Assembly (NCBI GenBank): GCA_004193285.1
Contig: SECP01000021.1
Span: 62,001 to 126,000, forward strand
Reading direction: 5' to 3'
DNA length: 64,000 bases
From: Myxococcales bacterium
GTDB taxonomy: Bacteria; Myxococcota_A; Polyangia; Polyangiales; Polyangiaceae
The position numbers and the translations under genes were made by a program. Shown here piece after piece: positions 18,203-27,626 of the stretch. Position 1 is the stretch's first letter. Each line of letters opens with the position of its first letter. The notes under the pieces are model-generated. The model had not been told where the DNA came from, did no database searches, and saw nothing but the letters and a program-made list of their open reading frames with translations.

Positions 18203-19978
18203 TCAGCCCACTTCGACGAGGCCGCGCGGGTCCCCGGTCTGAAGCCTCCACAAGCTCGCGTAAATCCCGCCGCGGGCGAGGAGCTCTTCGTGCGTCCCTG
18301 ACTCCACGATGCGCCCGGCGTCCAGCACGTGGATGCAGTCGGCTTGACGCACGGTGGAGAGGCGGTGCGCGATGATCAGGCTCGTTCGCCCTACCACCAG
18401 CCGTGCCAGCGAGCGCTGGATCGCGGCTTCGGTTTCGTTGTCCACGGCGCTCGTGGCTTCGTCCAAGACCAAGATGCGCGGGTTACGGACGATGGCGCGC
18501 GCGAGCGCGATGCGCTGCCGCTGGCCGCCGCTGAGCTTTTGACCGCGCTCGCCGACCTCCGTGTCGTAGCCGTTCGGCAGCGCCATGATGAAGTCGTGCG
18601 CTTCTGCCGCGACCGCCGCGGCCACGACCTGCTCGCGTGGTACGTCGGCGAGGCCGTAGCTGATGTTCTGCGCAGCGGTCGCGTCCGCCAAGAAGCTGTC
18701 TTGCGCCACGTAGCCAATGCAGCGCCGCAAATCTTGGAGGTCCAGCTCGGAGATGGGCTGGTCGTCCAAAGTGATTTGGCCTCGACTGGGCTCGTAGAAG
18801 CGCAGCAGCAGCTTGACGAGCGTGCTCTTGCCGCCTCCGGTGCTGCCGACGAACGCAACGCTCCGCCCGGGCTCGATGGACAGCGAAATATCCCGCAGCG
18901 TCGCCGTCTCCCCGTAGGCGAAGTCCACGTGGTCGAAGCGAATGCCGCCACGCACCTTCGCGGCGCTCAAGCTCTTGCCGGCGTAAGCAATCCGGATTGG
19001 TGTCTCCACCAGGTTCATGACGCGCTCGACCGACGCCATCGAGCGCTGGTACAGGTCGGACATGTCCGCCAAGCGAGTCATCGGCCAGAGGAGCCGCTGG
19101 GTCAAAAATACCAGCACTGAATAGCTACCGACGCCGACCTCGCCGCGCAGTGCGAGGAAGCCTCCGTAGAGCAGCGTGACGGTGAAGCCTGCGAGAATCG
19201 CCATTCGGATCACGGGTGTGATCGCGGCCGAGAAGCGAATCGCGAACGTGTTGGCGCTGCGGTACCCGTCGGAGGTCTCACGAATTCGCTCGACCTCGTA
19301 CTCTTCGGCCGCGTAAGCCTTGATGGTCGCGATGCCGAGCAGGTTGTTGTTCAAGCGCGCGTTCAGCACCCCCGCCGCCTCGCGGACCAGCGCGTAGCGA
19401 GAGGCCAGCCGCGACTGGAACCAGAACGCTCCATAGATGATGAGCGGGATGGGAAGCAGCGCCAAAAACGCGATTTTCGCGGTCAGGGCGAAGAAGACGG
19501 CGCCGACCAGCACCGTGCCGGTCAAGACCTGGATCAAGTCGTTGGCTCCGCCGTTCAGGAACCGCTCCATCTGATTGATGTCGTCGTTGAGCACGCTCAT
19601 GAGCGTGCCGGTGCGGGTGCGCTCGAACCAGGATAGCTCCAGCCGCTGGACGTGCGCGTAGCTCTCCATGCGCAGGTCGTGCTGAATGTTCTGCGCCAGA
19701 TTTCTCCAGCGCACCGAGTACATGTACTCGAACGTGGACTCGAACACCCAGACGAACACGGTGACGAGCGCGAGCAGCAGCAGCTGCTGGTGTGGCTCCA
19801 CGACGCCCAGCCGCGCCAAGAACGAGTCCTTGCGGCTCACCACCACGTCCACCGCGACGCCGATTAGCACCTCCGGCAAGACGTCGAACAGCTTGTTGAG
19901 CACCGAAAACACGCTGGCCAACAGCACCTGCGACCGATACTGGCGAGCGTGCTGAAACAATCGGCGTAGCGGGTGCAT
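18203..19978 (-). CDS. ABC exporter, fused membrane and ATPase domains
   Basis: 591 residues from ATG 19978 ([15 protein letters not shown]). The frame stays open back to 20452, but that part is low-quality sequence with no membrane segment and crosses a hairpin array, so it is rejected. Six-helix membrane domain (about 20-310), then the ATPase: Walker [10 protein letters not shown], signature LSGGQRQR, Walker [14 protein letters not shown]-loop IAHRLSTV. A half-transporter that works as a dimer, MsbA/multidrug class; substrate unknown. Confidence 0.93.
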   Translation of the reverse strand: MHPLRRLFQHARQYRSQVLLASVFSVLNKLFDVLPEVLIGVAVDVVVSRKDSFLARLGVVEPHQQLLLLALVTVFVWVFESTFEYMYSVRWRNLAQNIQHDLRMESYAHVQRLELSWFERTRTGTLMSVLNDDINQMERFLNGGANDLIQVLTGTVLVGAVFFALTAKIAFLALLPIPLIIYGAFWFQSRLASRYALVREAAGVLNARLNNNLLGIATIKAYAAEEYEVERIRETSDGYRSANTFAIRFSAAITPVIRMAILAGFTVTLLYGGFLALRGEVGVGSYSVLVFLTQRLLWPMTRLADMSDLYQRSMASVERVMNLVETPIRIAYAGKSLSAAKVRGGIRFDHVDFAYGETATLRDISLSIEPGRSVAFVGSTGGGKSTLVKLLLRFYEPSRGQITLDDQPISELDLQDLRRCIGYVAQDSFLADATAAQNISYGLADVPREQVVAAAVAAEAHDFIMALPNGYDTEVGERGQKLSGGQRQRIALARAIVRNPRILVLDEATSAVDNETEAAIQRSLARLVVGRTSLIIAHRLSTVRQADCIHVLDAGRIVESGTHEELLARGGIYASLWRLQTGDPRGLVEVG

Positions 19979-20012
19979 CTCGCCCGCACCCTTACCAGCG
20001 CGCTTCCGCGTC

Positions 20013-20114
20013 GGGCAGCCCTTTCGCTGCCCTCCTCGGCCGTTCCATGCGGCAGATTGCTCCCCGCGCAGCAATCTGCCGCAGTGTACCGAGAGCTCGC
20101 TCCCCGAGAGCGAG
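20013..20114 (-). repeat. Array of three perfect hairpins in the ABC exporter leader
   Basis: Inverted repeats at 20013-20032 (7-base arms GGGCAGC), 20048-20083 (14-base arms TGCGGCAGATTGCT, 8-base loop) and 20096-20114 (7-base arms CTCGCTC). They end 34 bases before the exporter start and would form stacked stem-loops in its 5' untranslated region. None has a T tract, so attenuation, RNA stability control or a protein-binding site are all possible. Confidence 0.6.
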
Positions 20115-20376
20115 AATTCACGAGCGGGCAGAAGCGGCGGAGCGCAGCAGAAGTTGGCGCGGGTCGCCATTCGACGGCAGGAGTTGGCGACCGCGAGCGG
20201 TCTCAGCGAACGGCGGAAGCGCGAGCCGTCAACTCTCGCTCTTGCTCTCCATGCGGTTGGCAAAATCCGATTTCCGGCCGCTACAAAAGCAACGAGCCGT
20301 TCGGTTACGGAGCGGCTCGATGGGGTGCCCTGGGGGCCGCGGGAGAGTACCGGGCGCGACCCATGAGCTTCTGCGA

Positions 20377-20400
20377 AGGGGCTGCGAGTTGGCAGCCCCT
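20377..20400 (-). terminator. Hairpin terminator after glyA
   Basis: Perfect 9-base arms AGGGGCTGC / GCAGCCCCT around a six-base loop, starting 15 bases beyond the glyA stop in the direction of transcription. Followed by only two T on the minus strand, so termination may be partial. Confidence 0.55.
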
Positions 20401-20415
20401 CAGGATGCGCGGAGC

Positions 20416-21681
20416 TCAGACGGGGATGCCGGGGGCCGGGAAGGACTTGCACATCTCGGCGACCTCGGCGGCGACCTTGTCGATGAGCTTGTCGTCGCCG
20501 ACGTTGCTCACGACCTGATCCATCCAGCCCGCGAGGCGCACCATCTCGTCTTTGCCCATGCCGCGCGAGGTGATGGAGGGGGTGCCGATGCGGAAGCCGG
20601 ACGGGTCGAACGGCTTGCGTGGGTCGAACGGGATGCTGTTGTAATTGCCGACGATCCCGGCGCGATCCAGGGCCTTGGCCGCGATCTTGCCGGTGACGTT
20701 CTTGCTGCGGAGGTCCAGCAAGATGAGGTGATTGTCGGTGCCGCCGGTGACGAGCGAGAAGCCTTTGCCCAGCAATGACTCCGCCAGGATCTTCGCGTTC
20801 GAGACGACGCTATGCGCGTACTGCTTGAACTCGGGGGTGCTCGCTTCTTTGGCCGCGACCGCGATGCCGGCGGTGGTGTGGTTGTGCGGACCGCCCTGGA
20901 GGCCCGGGAACACGGCGCGGTCGATGTCCTTGGCGTGCTCGGCTTTGCACATGACGATGCCTCCGCGGGGGCCGCGCAAGGTCTTGTGCGTCGTGCTCGT
21001 CACCACGTCTGCGATGCCGATGGGCGAGGGGTGCGCCCCGCCCGCGACGAGGCCCGAGATATGCGCGATGTCGGCGCACAGCTTGGCTCCGACCTCATCC
21101 GCGATTTCCCGGAACTTCGCGAAATCCAGCGTGCGCGGGTAGGCGGTGGTGCCGGCCCACAAGATCTTGGGGCGATGCTCCTTGGCGAGCGCGCGCACCT
21201 CGTCGAAATCGATGCGCTGGTCCCTTTCGCTCACGTTGTAGCCGACCGCCTTGAAGTAGCGGCCGGTGATGCTGACGTGCGAGCCGTGGGTGAGGTGCCC
21301 GCCGCTGGGAAGCCCGAGGCCCATGATGGTGTCGCCGGCGTTGCAGAAGGCGAGGTACACGGCGAGGTTTGCGGGGCTGCCGCTGTACGGCTGCACGTTG
21401 ACGTGCTCCGCGCCGAAGAGAGCTTTGAGGCGCGAGACCGCGAGCTCCTCCACCTGGTCGATGATCTGCTGGCCCTCGTAGTAGCGCTTGCCCGCGTAAC
21501 CTTCCGAGTACTTGTTCGTCAAAATCGAGCCGGTCGCTTCGAGCACGGCACGCGACGCGTAGTTCTCGCTCGGAATCAGGCGCAGCTTGACGGTCTCGCG
21601 AACCGCCTCCTCTTTGATGAGTCGGGCGATCTCGGGGTCACGTTCGGCGAGGGAAGGATCTACGAGCTGGGAGGAGGCCAT
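20416..21681 (-). CDS. glyA: Serine hydroxymethyltransferase
   Basis: 421 residues. PLP enzyme converting serine and tetrahydrofolate to glycine and methylene-tetrahydrofolate. RLIPSENYASRAVLEATGS near 34-52 and KYSEGYAGKRYYEG at 57-70 are signatures; the PLP Lys is about 233 in TTHKTLRGPRGG. Standard length. Two other one-carbon genes, purU and gcvPB, occur in the window but not adjacent. An AT-richer island at about 21717-21775 upstream probably holds its promoter. Confidence 0.97.
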   Translation of the reverse strand: MASSQLVDPSLAERDPEIARLIKEEAVRETVKLRLIPSENYASRAVLEATGSILTNKYSEGYAGKRYYEGQQIIDQVEELAVSRLKALFGAEHVNVQPYSGSPANLAVYLAFCNAGDTIMGLGLPSGGHLTHGSHVSITGRYFKAVGYNVSERDQRIDFDEVRALAKEHRPKILWAGTTAYPRTLDFAKFREIADEVGAKLCADIAHISGLVAGGAHPSPIGIADVVTSTTHKTLRGPRGGIVMCKAEHAKDIDRAVFPGLQGGPHNHTTAGIAVAAKEASTPEFKQYAHSVVSNAKILAESLLGKGFSLVTGGTDNHLILLDLRSKNVTGKIAAKALDRAGIVGNYNSIPFDPRKPFDPSGFRIGTPSITSRGMGKDEMVRLAGWMDQVVSNVGDDKLIDKVAAEVAEMCKSFPAPGIPV

Positions 21682-21871
21682 GGGGGTCGCGGAGACTACC
21701 GCCCGTTATGGAAGTGCGCCACATGAAGATAACTCAAGGTTACTATTGAGAATTTCAAGATCCGCTGCCAGCAGACGAACTGGCCCGCCGGCGTATTGGC
21801 GTGCCGCGGTCGTTGCCTGACCCAGCGGCTCTCGACGTGGGGTGGCAGGTGGCTAAACTCGGTCCCGTGCG

Positions 21872-24800
21872 ATGGCAGGGCCAAGCCGAGCGAAGAACCC
21901 GCGGGAGCCAGAGAAAGCTTCTGGGGCGTCGGACCGTCGCACGGGGGCTGACTTGCGCGACGAGCACGGAGGGGCTGCGGGCAACCTGACCGCCAATCCC
22001 CCGAAGCCGAACGCGACCGATTCTCAACGCGACAAGCCAGCACCGAAGACGGATCCCCAAGCAGTGGCCGACGAAGAAATCATGGCGGACGCCCCGCGCG
22101 AGCCACAAGAGGCAGAGAGCGCGCCGCCCAGCATCCCCTCGGCGGCGGCCGTGTTCTCCGAGGACCCGACGCGCGCCGCCACCGCGACGCCGGTCTTGCC
22201 GGGTCACGTCATCGCCAACCGCTACGAGGTGCTGAGCGTCCTCGGTGAGGGCGGCATGGGTATCGTTTACCGCTGTCGCGATCAGGCGAACGGCGAGCAG
22301 TTGGCGGTGAAGCGCGTCATTCCGCCGCCCGGCAACCTCGCCCACGACTACGTGATGTGGTTCTACAAAGAGGCGCGCGCGCTCGCGGCCCTGGACCACC
22401 CCAACATCGTCAAGGCGCAAGATTTCGGGCAGTTGCGCGACGGCTCCCCCTACTTGGCGATGGAGCTCGTCTCCGGGGCTTCGCTCCACGAGCTGGCGCA
22501 CGCGCGCATCAAGTTTCCGCTGATTTGGATCGTCGTCGATCAAATCTTATCGGCGCTGGCGCACGCGCACGCGCGCGGCATCGTGCACGGTGATCTCAAG
22601 CCCTCGAACGTCCTCGTCGAGCGCATCGACGGCGAGGACCCGCGCGTCCACGTGCTGGACTTCGGTTTGGCCTGGCTGCGTCAGGACGCGCACGACGAGC
22701 GCCTGGACGGCAGCAAGGCGATGGAGTTTGCGCCTCACGCCGGTGCGGGCACCCCGGGCTACATGGCGCCCGAGCAGATCCAGCACGAGATGCACCACGT
22801 CACCGGTGCCACGGATTTGTATTCGCTCGGATGCATCCTCTACCGCCTGCTCGCTGGGCACGCGCCGTTCACGGGTGAATCCAAGGAGCTGCTCCGCGTG
22901 CACGCCTTCGACCGCGTGCCGAAGCTGAAGCTCGCGATCGACGCTCCCGAGGACGCGATCCCGTTCGTGACCCAGTTGCTCGCGAAAAAGCCGTGGGACC
23001 GCTACGAGTTCGCGCAGAACGCGCGGCGCGAGTGGGCCAAGCTGAAGCCGCCCACGCTCCCCAAGGTTTGGGACTTTCCGTCTCTGGCGCGGGCTTCGGA
23101 CGTGCAAGCCGCCGCGCCGACGCGCCGCACCGGCACGCGCGGCCCGAACCCGGACCTCGCCCCCGCCCCCGAGCACGCGCCCGGCTTGCTCAGCATCCGC
23201 CCGAGCCCCCTCGTCGGGCGGGACGAAGAGCGGCGCAAGCTGCAAGCGATCTGCGACGAGATGGTCAACGGCGTGGGCGCGCCTCACCGGCTCGTGATTT
23301 TGGTCGGCCCCGCCGGCTGCGGCAAGAGCCGCCTGGCGGAGTGGCTGTGCGAGACGATGCACGAGCAGGGCACGATGGTGCCGCTCCGCGCCCGTTACCG
23401 AAAGCTACGAAGCTCGGTGGACGGCATGCTCGGGGCCGCCGCCCACTATTACAACTTCGAGCGCACGGATCGCGACACGATCGAACGCTCGCTCCTGGAG
23501 CGCTGGCGCGTGCGGCGCGACGACAAAAACGGCCGCGCCTGGGTGGCCGGCGCCGCCGAGTGGATGAAGCCGGTCGGAGGCTCTTCCAGTGACCAGCCCA
23601 TCGGCCCCTCTGGCATCCGTTTCACGCTGGATACGCTGGAGACGCGGCGGATGGTCATCCGCTACACGCTGCGTAAAATTTCCGCCGGCCGCCCGCTGCT
23701 CTTCTGGCTGGACGACTTGCACAACGGCGGTCCGGCCACGTTCGAAGGCTTCATTCGCATTCACAACGAAGAGACCGACGTCAAAATCGTGATGGTGGCT
23801 ACCGCCCGTCACGAAGACGTCGCGCTCGGGACCCCGGCCGCGGAGCGCCTGCGCCAGCTGAGGGACGTGATGGACGGCACCGTCATCGAGGTGCAGCCTC
23901 TCCAGCCGGAGACGACGAAAGAGATGCTGCGCGCCTCCTTGCCGCTGGACGACGCGGCGGTGGAGGAAGCGGCGCGCCGCAGCCGCGGCAACCCGCTCTT
24001 CGCGCTGCAGCAGCTGCATGCCTGGGCGCTCGGCGGGAACATGGAGTTCCTGAACGGCACCTACCGCGTACCGCCGGAGGTGCTTGCCACCCGGCCGCAA
24101 ACGACGGCGGAGCTGTGGGACAGCCGCGTCAACTCGGTGCCGGAGCAGTACCGAACCGCAGCGGTCGCGGCCGCTACCCTCGGCGGTGAAATCCGGCGAA
24201 ACGTGCTGCGCGAGCTGATCGCTTCCTTGGGTATGGCGCCCGAGCCGGCCATCGTCGCCCTGCAGAACGCAGAAGTTCTGATCCCCCGCTCTTCGGGCCG
24301 CTACTCGTGGCCGCACGAGCTGCTGCAAGAGCACCTTTCGACCCAGCTCTCGGTACGACCGGACAAAGAGCGCTTCTACCGCGCCGCCGCTGCCGCGCTG
24401 CTCACCCATCCGCAGGCCAACACGCGGCGCATCGTGCGCCAGCGCGTCGTGAACCTGATCCACGCCGGCGATCACGATCCGGCCGCTCTGCTCCTGTTCG
24501 ACTTCCTGCAGCGCGGGTGGAACGGCGCGCGCGAGCCGCTATCCACGCTCTCGGACCTGGACCTGCTGAAAGGCAAGCTCACCGGGCGCATGCTGGCGCT
24601 CAAGAACCGCTGGCAAGCGGAGGCCATGCGACACGTCGGGCGTCTGGCAGAAGCCAGCACGCTCGCGGAGCTGGCTCGCACTCGCTTCGAGGACGCGGGC
24701 GACGAAGAGAACGTCGCTCACTGCTTGCGGCTGCAGGGCCATTTGCTCAGCGAGCAAGGCAGCTCGGCGGAGGGCCTGGAGCTGGTGCGCCGTGCGCTCC

Positions 24801-25663
24801 GCACCTTCGAAGAACAGAGCCACGTCCTCGGCCAAGCGCTGTGCGAAGCGGTGGCGGGCGAAATCGAGTTCCAGCTGGGTGACTACGAGAGCGCCCGGCT
24901 CACGATTCAGAGCGGCGAGCGCAACTTCGCGGCGCTGGACCAGCCGGTCGGGCGCGGCCAGTGCTTGCTCCTGCTCAGCTGGATCGAGCACTCGGAGGGG
25001 ACGACGGACCGCTCGCGGCGTTTGGCGCAGGAAGCGCGCAACGAGTTCGAGCGCGCCGGCTACCGCCTCGGCACCGCGCAGGCGGACGTTTCCATCGCGC
25101 ACGTCGAGCACCGCCTGATGAACTTTCACACCGCGGAGGTGGGAGCGTTCGAAGCCTTACAGACGTTCGACGTCCTGCGCACGCCGCGCGGGCAAGCCGC
25201 CTGCGATCGCCTGCTCGCCATGATCGGCATCGACACGGACGACCTGGACATGGCCGAGCTGCACACCGACCGCGCTCACAAGTCCTTCATCAAAATGGGC
25301 GACCCGTGGGGCGTCATGGAGTCCAAGCTCCTGTTTTGCCAGCTGGCGCTCACTCGCCACCAACCGGAGCGTGCGCGCGCGCTCATCGAAGAGTGTTCGC
25401 GGATCGTGGTGGAGGAGGCGGAGGCGAAGCAGCACTACCTGCTCACGTGCGCCTGGTACGAGCACTCCCGTGGCCGTCCGGAGCGAGCCTTCGAGTACAT
25501 CGAGGCGGCGGCGGACGTGTTCGGTCCGCGCATTCGCGCCGGTGACCACACACCGCACCTCTTGGCGCGCCTTTCTCGCTTCAATTGGCCGGAGCACGCA
25601 ATAAACCGCATAGAAGCGTGGCGCGCCCTGCTCAACGACCGCGCGCGACGCAAGGTGTCTTGA
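21872..25663 (+). CDS. PknK-like giant protein: Ser/Thr kinase, AAA-type ATPase, TPR region
   Basis: 1263 residues. A disordered lead of about 110 residues is followed by a Hanks kinase (about 115-390): GEGGMGIVY, Lys147 in AVKR, HGDLKPSN (239-246) and DFG 263-265. Arg of HRD is Gly, a non-RD kinase, so activation-loop phosphorylation may not be needed. Next an ATPase of the AAA_16/STAND kind: Walker A GPAGCGKS (479-486), Walker B LLFWLDDLH (609-617). The remaining 500 residues are helical TPR-like repeats. This is the PknK arrangement, in which the helical part senses or binds partners. No membrane helix. No coupled gene. Confidence 0.92.
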   Translation: MAGPSRAKNPREPEKASGASDRRTGADLRDEHGGAAGNLTANPPKPNATDSQRDKPAPKTDPQAVADEEIMADAPREPQEAESAPPSIPSAAAVFSEDPTRAATATPVLPGHVIANRYEVLSVLGEGGMGIVYRCRDQANGEQLAVKRVIPPPGNLAHDYVMWFYKEARALAALDHPNIVKAQDFGQLRDGSPYLAMELVSGASLHELAHARIKFPLIWIVVDQILSALAHAHARGIVHGDLKPSNVLVERIDGEDPRVHVLDFGLAWLRQDAHDERLDGSKAMEFAPHAGAGTPGYMAPEQIQHEMHHVTGATDLYSLGCILYRLLAGHAPFTGESKELLRVHAFDRVPKLKLAIDAPEDAIPFVTQLLAKKPWDRYEFAQNARREWAKLKPPTLPKVWDFPSLARASDVQAAAPTRRTGTRGPNPDLAPAPEHAPGLLSIRPSPLVGRDEERRKLQAICDEMVNGVGAPHRLVILVGPAGCGKSRLAEWLCETMHEQGTMVPLRARYRKLRSSVDGMLGAAAHYYNFERTDRDTIERSLLERWRVRRDDKNGRAWVAGAAEWMKPVGGSSSDQPIGPSGIRFTLDTLETRRMVIRYTLRKISAGRPLLFWLDDLHNGGPATFEGFIRIHNEETDVKIVMVATARHEDVALGTPAAERLRQLRDVMDGTVIEVQPLQPETTKEMLRASLPLDDAAVEEAARRSRGNPLFALQQLHAWALGGNMEFLNGTYRVPPEVLATRPQTTAELWDSRVNSVPEQYRTAAVAAATLGGEIRRNVLRELIASLGMAPEPAIVALQNAEVLIPRSSGRYSWPHELLQEHLSTQLSVRPDKERFYRAAAAALLTHPQANTRRIVRQRVVNLIHAGDHDPAALLLFDFLQRGWNGAREPLSTLSDLDLLKGKLTGRMLALKNRWQAEAMRHVGRLAEASTLAELARTRFEDAGDEENVAHCLRLQGHLLSEQGSSAEGLELVRRALRTFEEQSHVLGQALCEAVAGEIEFQLGDYESARLTIQSGERNFAALDQPVGRGQCLLLLSWIEHSEGTTDRSRRLAQEARNEFERAGYRLGTAQADVSIAHVEHRLMNFHTAEVGAFEALQTFDVLRTPRGQAACDRLLAMIGIDTDDLDMAELHTDRAHKSFIKMGDPWGVMESKLLFCQLALTRHQPERARALIEECSRIVVEEAEAKQHYLLTCAWYEHSRGRPERAFEYIEAAADVFGPRIRAGDHTPHLLARLSRFNWPEHAINRIEAWRALLNDRARRKVS

Positions 25664-25728
25664 GGTCGCCCCCGGCGAGGAGCGCGCGGAGCTATCCTCG
25701 GCCGGGATAGGCCTGTATCGTGGGACGC

Positions 25729-26334
25729 ATGGCGGGCGAGATGGATGGGTTGGCGGACGCGTACCGGGCTCCAGTCGCCGATCTGGATGACGAGCGAGGC
25801 CAGGCGGCGGGGCGAGAAGAGACGGACTACGTGGTGTCCCCCACGAAGCTCGCGCTGCTGTTCACGGCCACGTTGGGGCTCTACAGCGTGTACTGGTTCT
25901 ACAAGCACTGGCAGCACCAGAAGCTAGTGGCCTCTCCGCGGATTTGGCCCTGGGCGCGCGCGATTTTCTCCGTGTTCTACGTGTCGGCGTTGTTCAAGCA
26001 GTTGGATTGGGACACGCGGAGCGTGGGTCGAGCCCACACGTGGAACCCGACCGCGAACGCGGCGATCTTCATCGTCATCAACGTCACCGCGCGCGTGTTG
26101 GACAAGCTGAGCGGCCTGGGCGGCGGGAGCATAGGCCTCGCGGTCGTGGCGCTGGCATTGCCGCTGTTCAGCGTGTTCCCGCTGCTCACGGCGCAGCGAG
26201 TCGTCAATCAGTCTGTCGGTGATCCACAGGGCCTCGGCAACTCCAGGCTGGGCGGGGGCGGCGTCGTGGTGTTGCTGGTGGGCGCTCTGGTCTGGGCGCT
26301 GATGGTCGTGGGCCTGCTGGCGTCGCCAGAGTGA
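25729..26334 (+). CDS. Small multi-pass membrane protein (DUF4234-like)
   Basis: About 201 residues from ATG 25729 (GTG 25720 adds three). An acidic cytoplasmic lead is followed by four or so hydrophobic segments: LALLFTATLGLYSVYWFYKH, a stretch around IFSVFYVSALF, AAIFIVINVTA, AVVALALPLFSVFPLL and a final GGVVVLLVGALVWALMVVG. LGLYSVYWFYKHW resembles the first helix of DUF4234 proteins. Asn- and Trp-rich centre (HTWNPTANAA). The stop overlaps an in-frame GTG of the next reading frame, but the next gene more likely starts at 26421. Confidence 0.75.
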   Translation: MAGEMDGLADAYRAPVADLDDERGQAAGREETDYVVSPTKLALLFTATLGLYSVYWFYKHWQHQKLVASPRIWPWARAIFSVFYVSALFKQLDWDTRSVGRAHTWNPTANAAIFIVINVTARVLDKLSGLGGGSIGLAVVALALPLFSVFPLLTAQRVVNQSVGDPQGLGNSRLGGGGVVVLLVGALVWALMVVGLLASPE

Positions 26335-26420
26335 GCCTGCTGCTGCTCGCGCTGTGCTGCCGCAGAGGCGCGGACGAATCTCCTTCCGCGCGCCCTGGAC
26401 CGCGCCCTAAGCTGCCTGGC

Positions 26421-27479
26421 ATGAAGCGGGCTTCTTTGTTGGCGGCGGTGATGCTCACGACGGCTTGCTCCTTTCAGATGCAGGCGCGCTCCTCGGGCTC
26501 GGGGACCGGTACCAGCAGCGCGAGCGAGCCTCGCAAGAAGACGAAGCCGAAACGAACGAGCGGCAAGGGGAAGAAGTGGACGGCTAGCTTCCACGAATCA
26601 GGCTCCGTTCATGGCGAGCTGCACTGGCAAGGGCGGAGCGGCACGCTGTGCCGCGCGGTCACACCGTTCAGGTTCGTCGGCACCGCCAAGCTCGCCGGCA
26701 GCGCGCAGCTGAAGGACGGCAAGCTCACCGCCTCCGGCAAGGCCAACGCCTCCGGCACCAGCAGCGGTGGGGCTAGCCGCGGCACTTGCGAAGCGCCGCG
26801 AGCGCCGGTGCCGCCCACGCCGCCAGCGAAACCAGTCACCCACCCCGAAACGCCCAAGACGGAAAAGCCGACGCGCACTCGGCCCAAGCCGGGTGACATT
26901 GCCAAGGCGCCCCCCAAAAATCCGAATCCGGCCAAGCCCGCGCCGGTGACGCCCACGCCGGAAGAGCTCGAGAAGCCGGTGACCCCGCCGAAGGAGCCAC
27001 CGGACAACGTGTTCGGCTACGAAAAGCCCGTCCTCGGCTGCTTCGAGGGCCAGGTGTTTCCGCTCCCGGATAACGCACCCGCGCTTCCGACGGACTACAC
27101 GCCGCTCGCGCCGGTCAGCGTCGTTTACGCCTGCGAGTGGGATATCCCTCCGCGCCAGTGGGACCAGGGCTTTCCCGGCATTGCCGATCGCTTCGAGTGG
27201 TTCGCGATCCGCTACGCGGGCGCGTTTCGCGTCGCGCAAGCCGGCGAATATGCCTTTCGGCTCTCCAGCGACGACGGCTCCAAGCTCGTCATCGACGGCA
27301 AGGTCGTCGTCGATAACGACCAGCAGCACCCGCCCAAGGCCGTCAGCGGAAAGGTGCAGCTCGCTGCGGGCGACCACCAGATGGTGCTCGAGTACTTCCA
27401 GGGCCCGCGGTTCGAGATCAACCTCCAGCTGTGGGTGACGCCGCCCGGCAAGCCAGAGGAGCTGTTCACGGTTCGCTGA
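26421..27479 (+). CDS. Lipoprotein with PA14-like C-terminal domain
   Basis: 352 residues from ATG 26421 (MKRASLLAAVMLTTAC); the frame reaches back to GTG 26331 but only this start gives a signal peptide and lipobox (LTTAC). After a basic stretch (KKTKPKRTSGKGKK) and a small beta region with two Cys comes a Pro/Lys-rich spacer (about 145-215), then a PA14-type beta-barrel: AGEYAFRLSSDDGSKLVIDG, DNDQQHPP and LAAGDHQMVLEYFQG are diagnostic. PA14 domains bind sugars or sit on exported hydrolases and adhesins. Exported, lipid-anchored, ligand unknown. Confidence 0.85.
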   Translation: MKRASLLAAVMLTTACSFQMQARSSGSGTGTSSASEPRKKTKPKRTSGKGKKWTASFHESGSVHGELHWQGRSGTLCRAVTPFRFVGTAKLAGSAQLKDGKLTASGKANASGTSSGGASRGTCEAPRAPVPPTPPAKPVTHPETPKTEKPTRTRPKPGDIAKAPPKNPNPAKPAPVTPTPEELEKPVTPPKEPPDNVFGYEKPVLGCFEGQVFPLPDNAPALPTDYTPLAPVSVVYACEWDIPPRQWDQGFPGIADRFEWFAIRYAGAFRVAQAGEYAFRLSSDDGSKLVIDGKVVVDNDQQHPPKAVSGKVQLAAGDHQMVLEYFQGPRFEINLQLWVTPPGKPEELFTVR

Positions 27480-27515
27480 GGTGCTGCAGTCGGTGTGGGT
27501 GGTCATCCGCTCCGT

Positions 27516-27539
27516 CGCTACTCTCAGGGGTGAGTAGCG
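27516..27539 (+). terminator. Hairpin downstream of the PA14 lipoprotein
   Basis: Arms CGCTACTC / GAGTAGCG, 8 perfect pairs with an 8-base loop, 36 bases after the stop. No T tract, so its action as a terminator is uncertain. Confidence 0.4.
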
Positions 27540-27545
27540 GATACG

Positions 27546-27575
27546 GAGCGGGTGAGGAGCGAGCGGGTGAGGAGC
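27546..27575 (+). repeat. Two perfect tandem copies of a 15-base unit
   Basis: GAGCGGGTGAGGAGC occurs twice head to tail, 50 bases before the next kinase start and directly after a hairpin. Possibly paired regulator-binding sites on one face of the helix, or a simple slippage product. Confidence 0.6.
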
Positions 27576-27626
27576 GACACGCGACTACATCGCTAAATAG
27601 ATAGGACGTGGTACGTTCGAAGGTTA

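Larger units (their letters stand above)
19979..20415. other. 437-base region: glyA terminator and structured leader of the ABC exporter
   Basis: No convincing gene. It contains a glyA-proximal hairpin (20377-20400) and, nearer the exporter start, three perfect hairpins in a row (20013-20114). The rest is GC-rich without further recognisable signals. Confidence 0.55.

Noticed and set aside
19979..20452. Amino-terminal extension of the ABC exporter by 158 residues
   Set aside because: Open frame without membrane segments or conserved motifs, running through a hairpin array; the ATG at 19978 opens directly onto the exporter domain.
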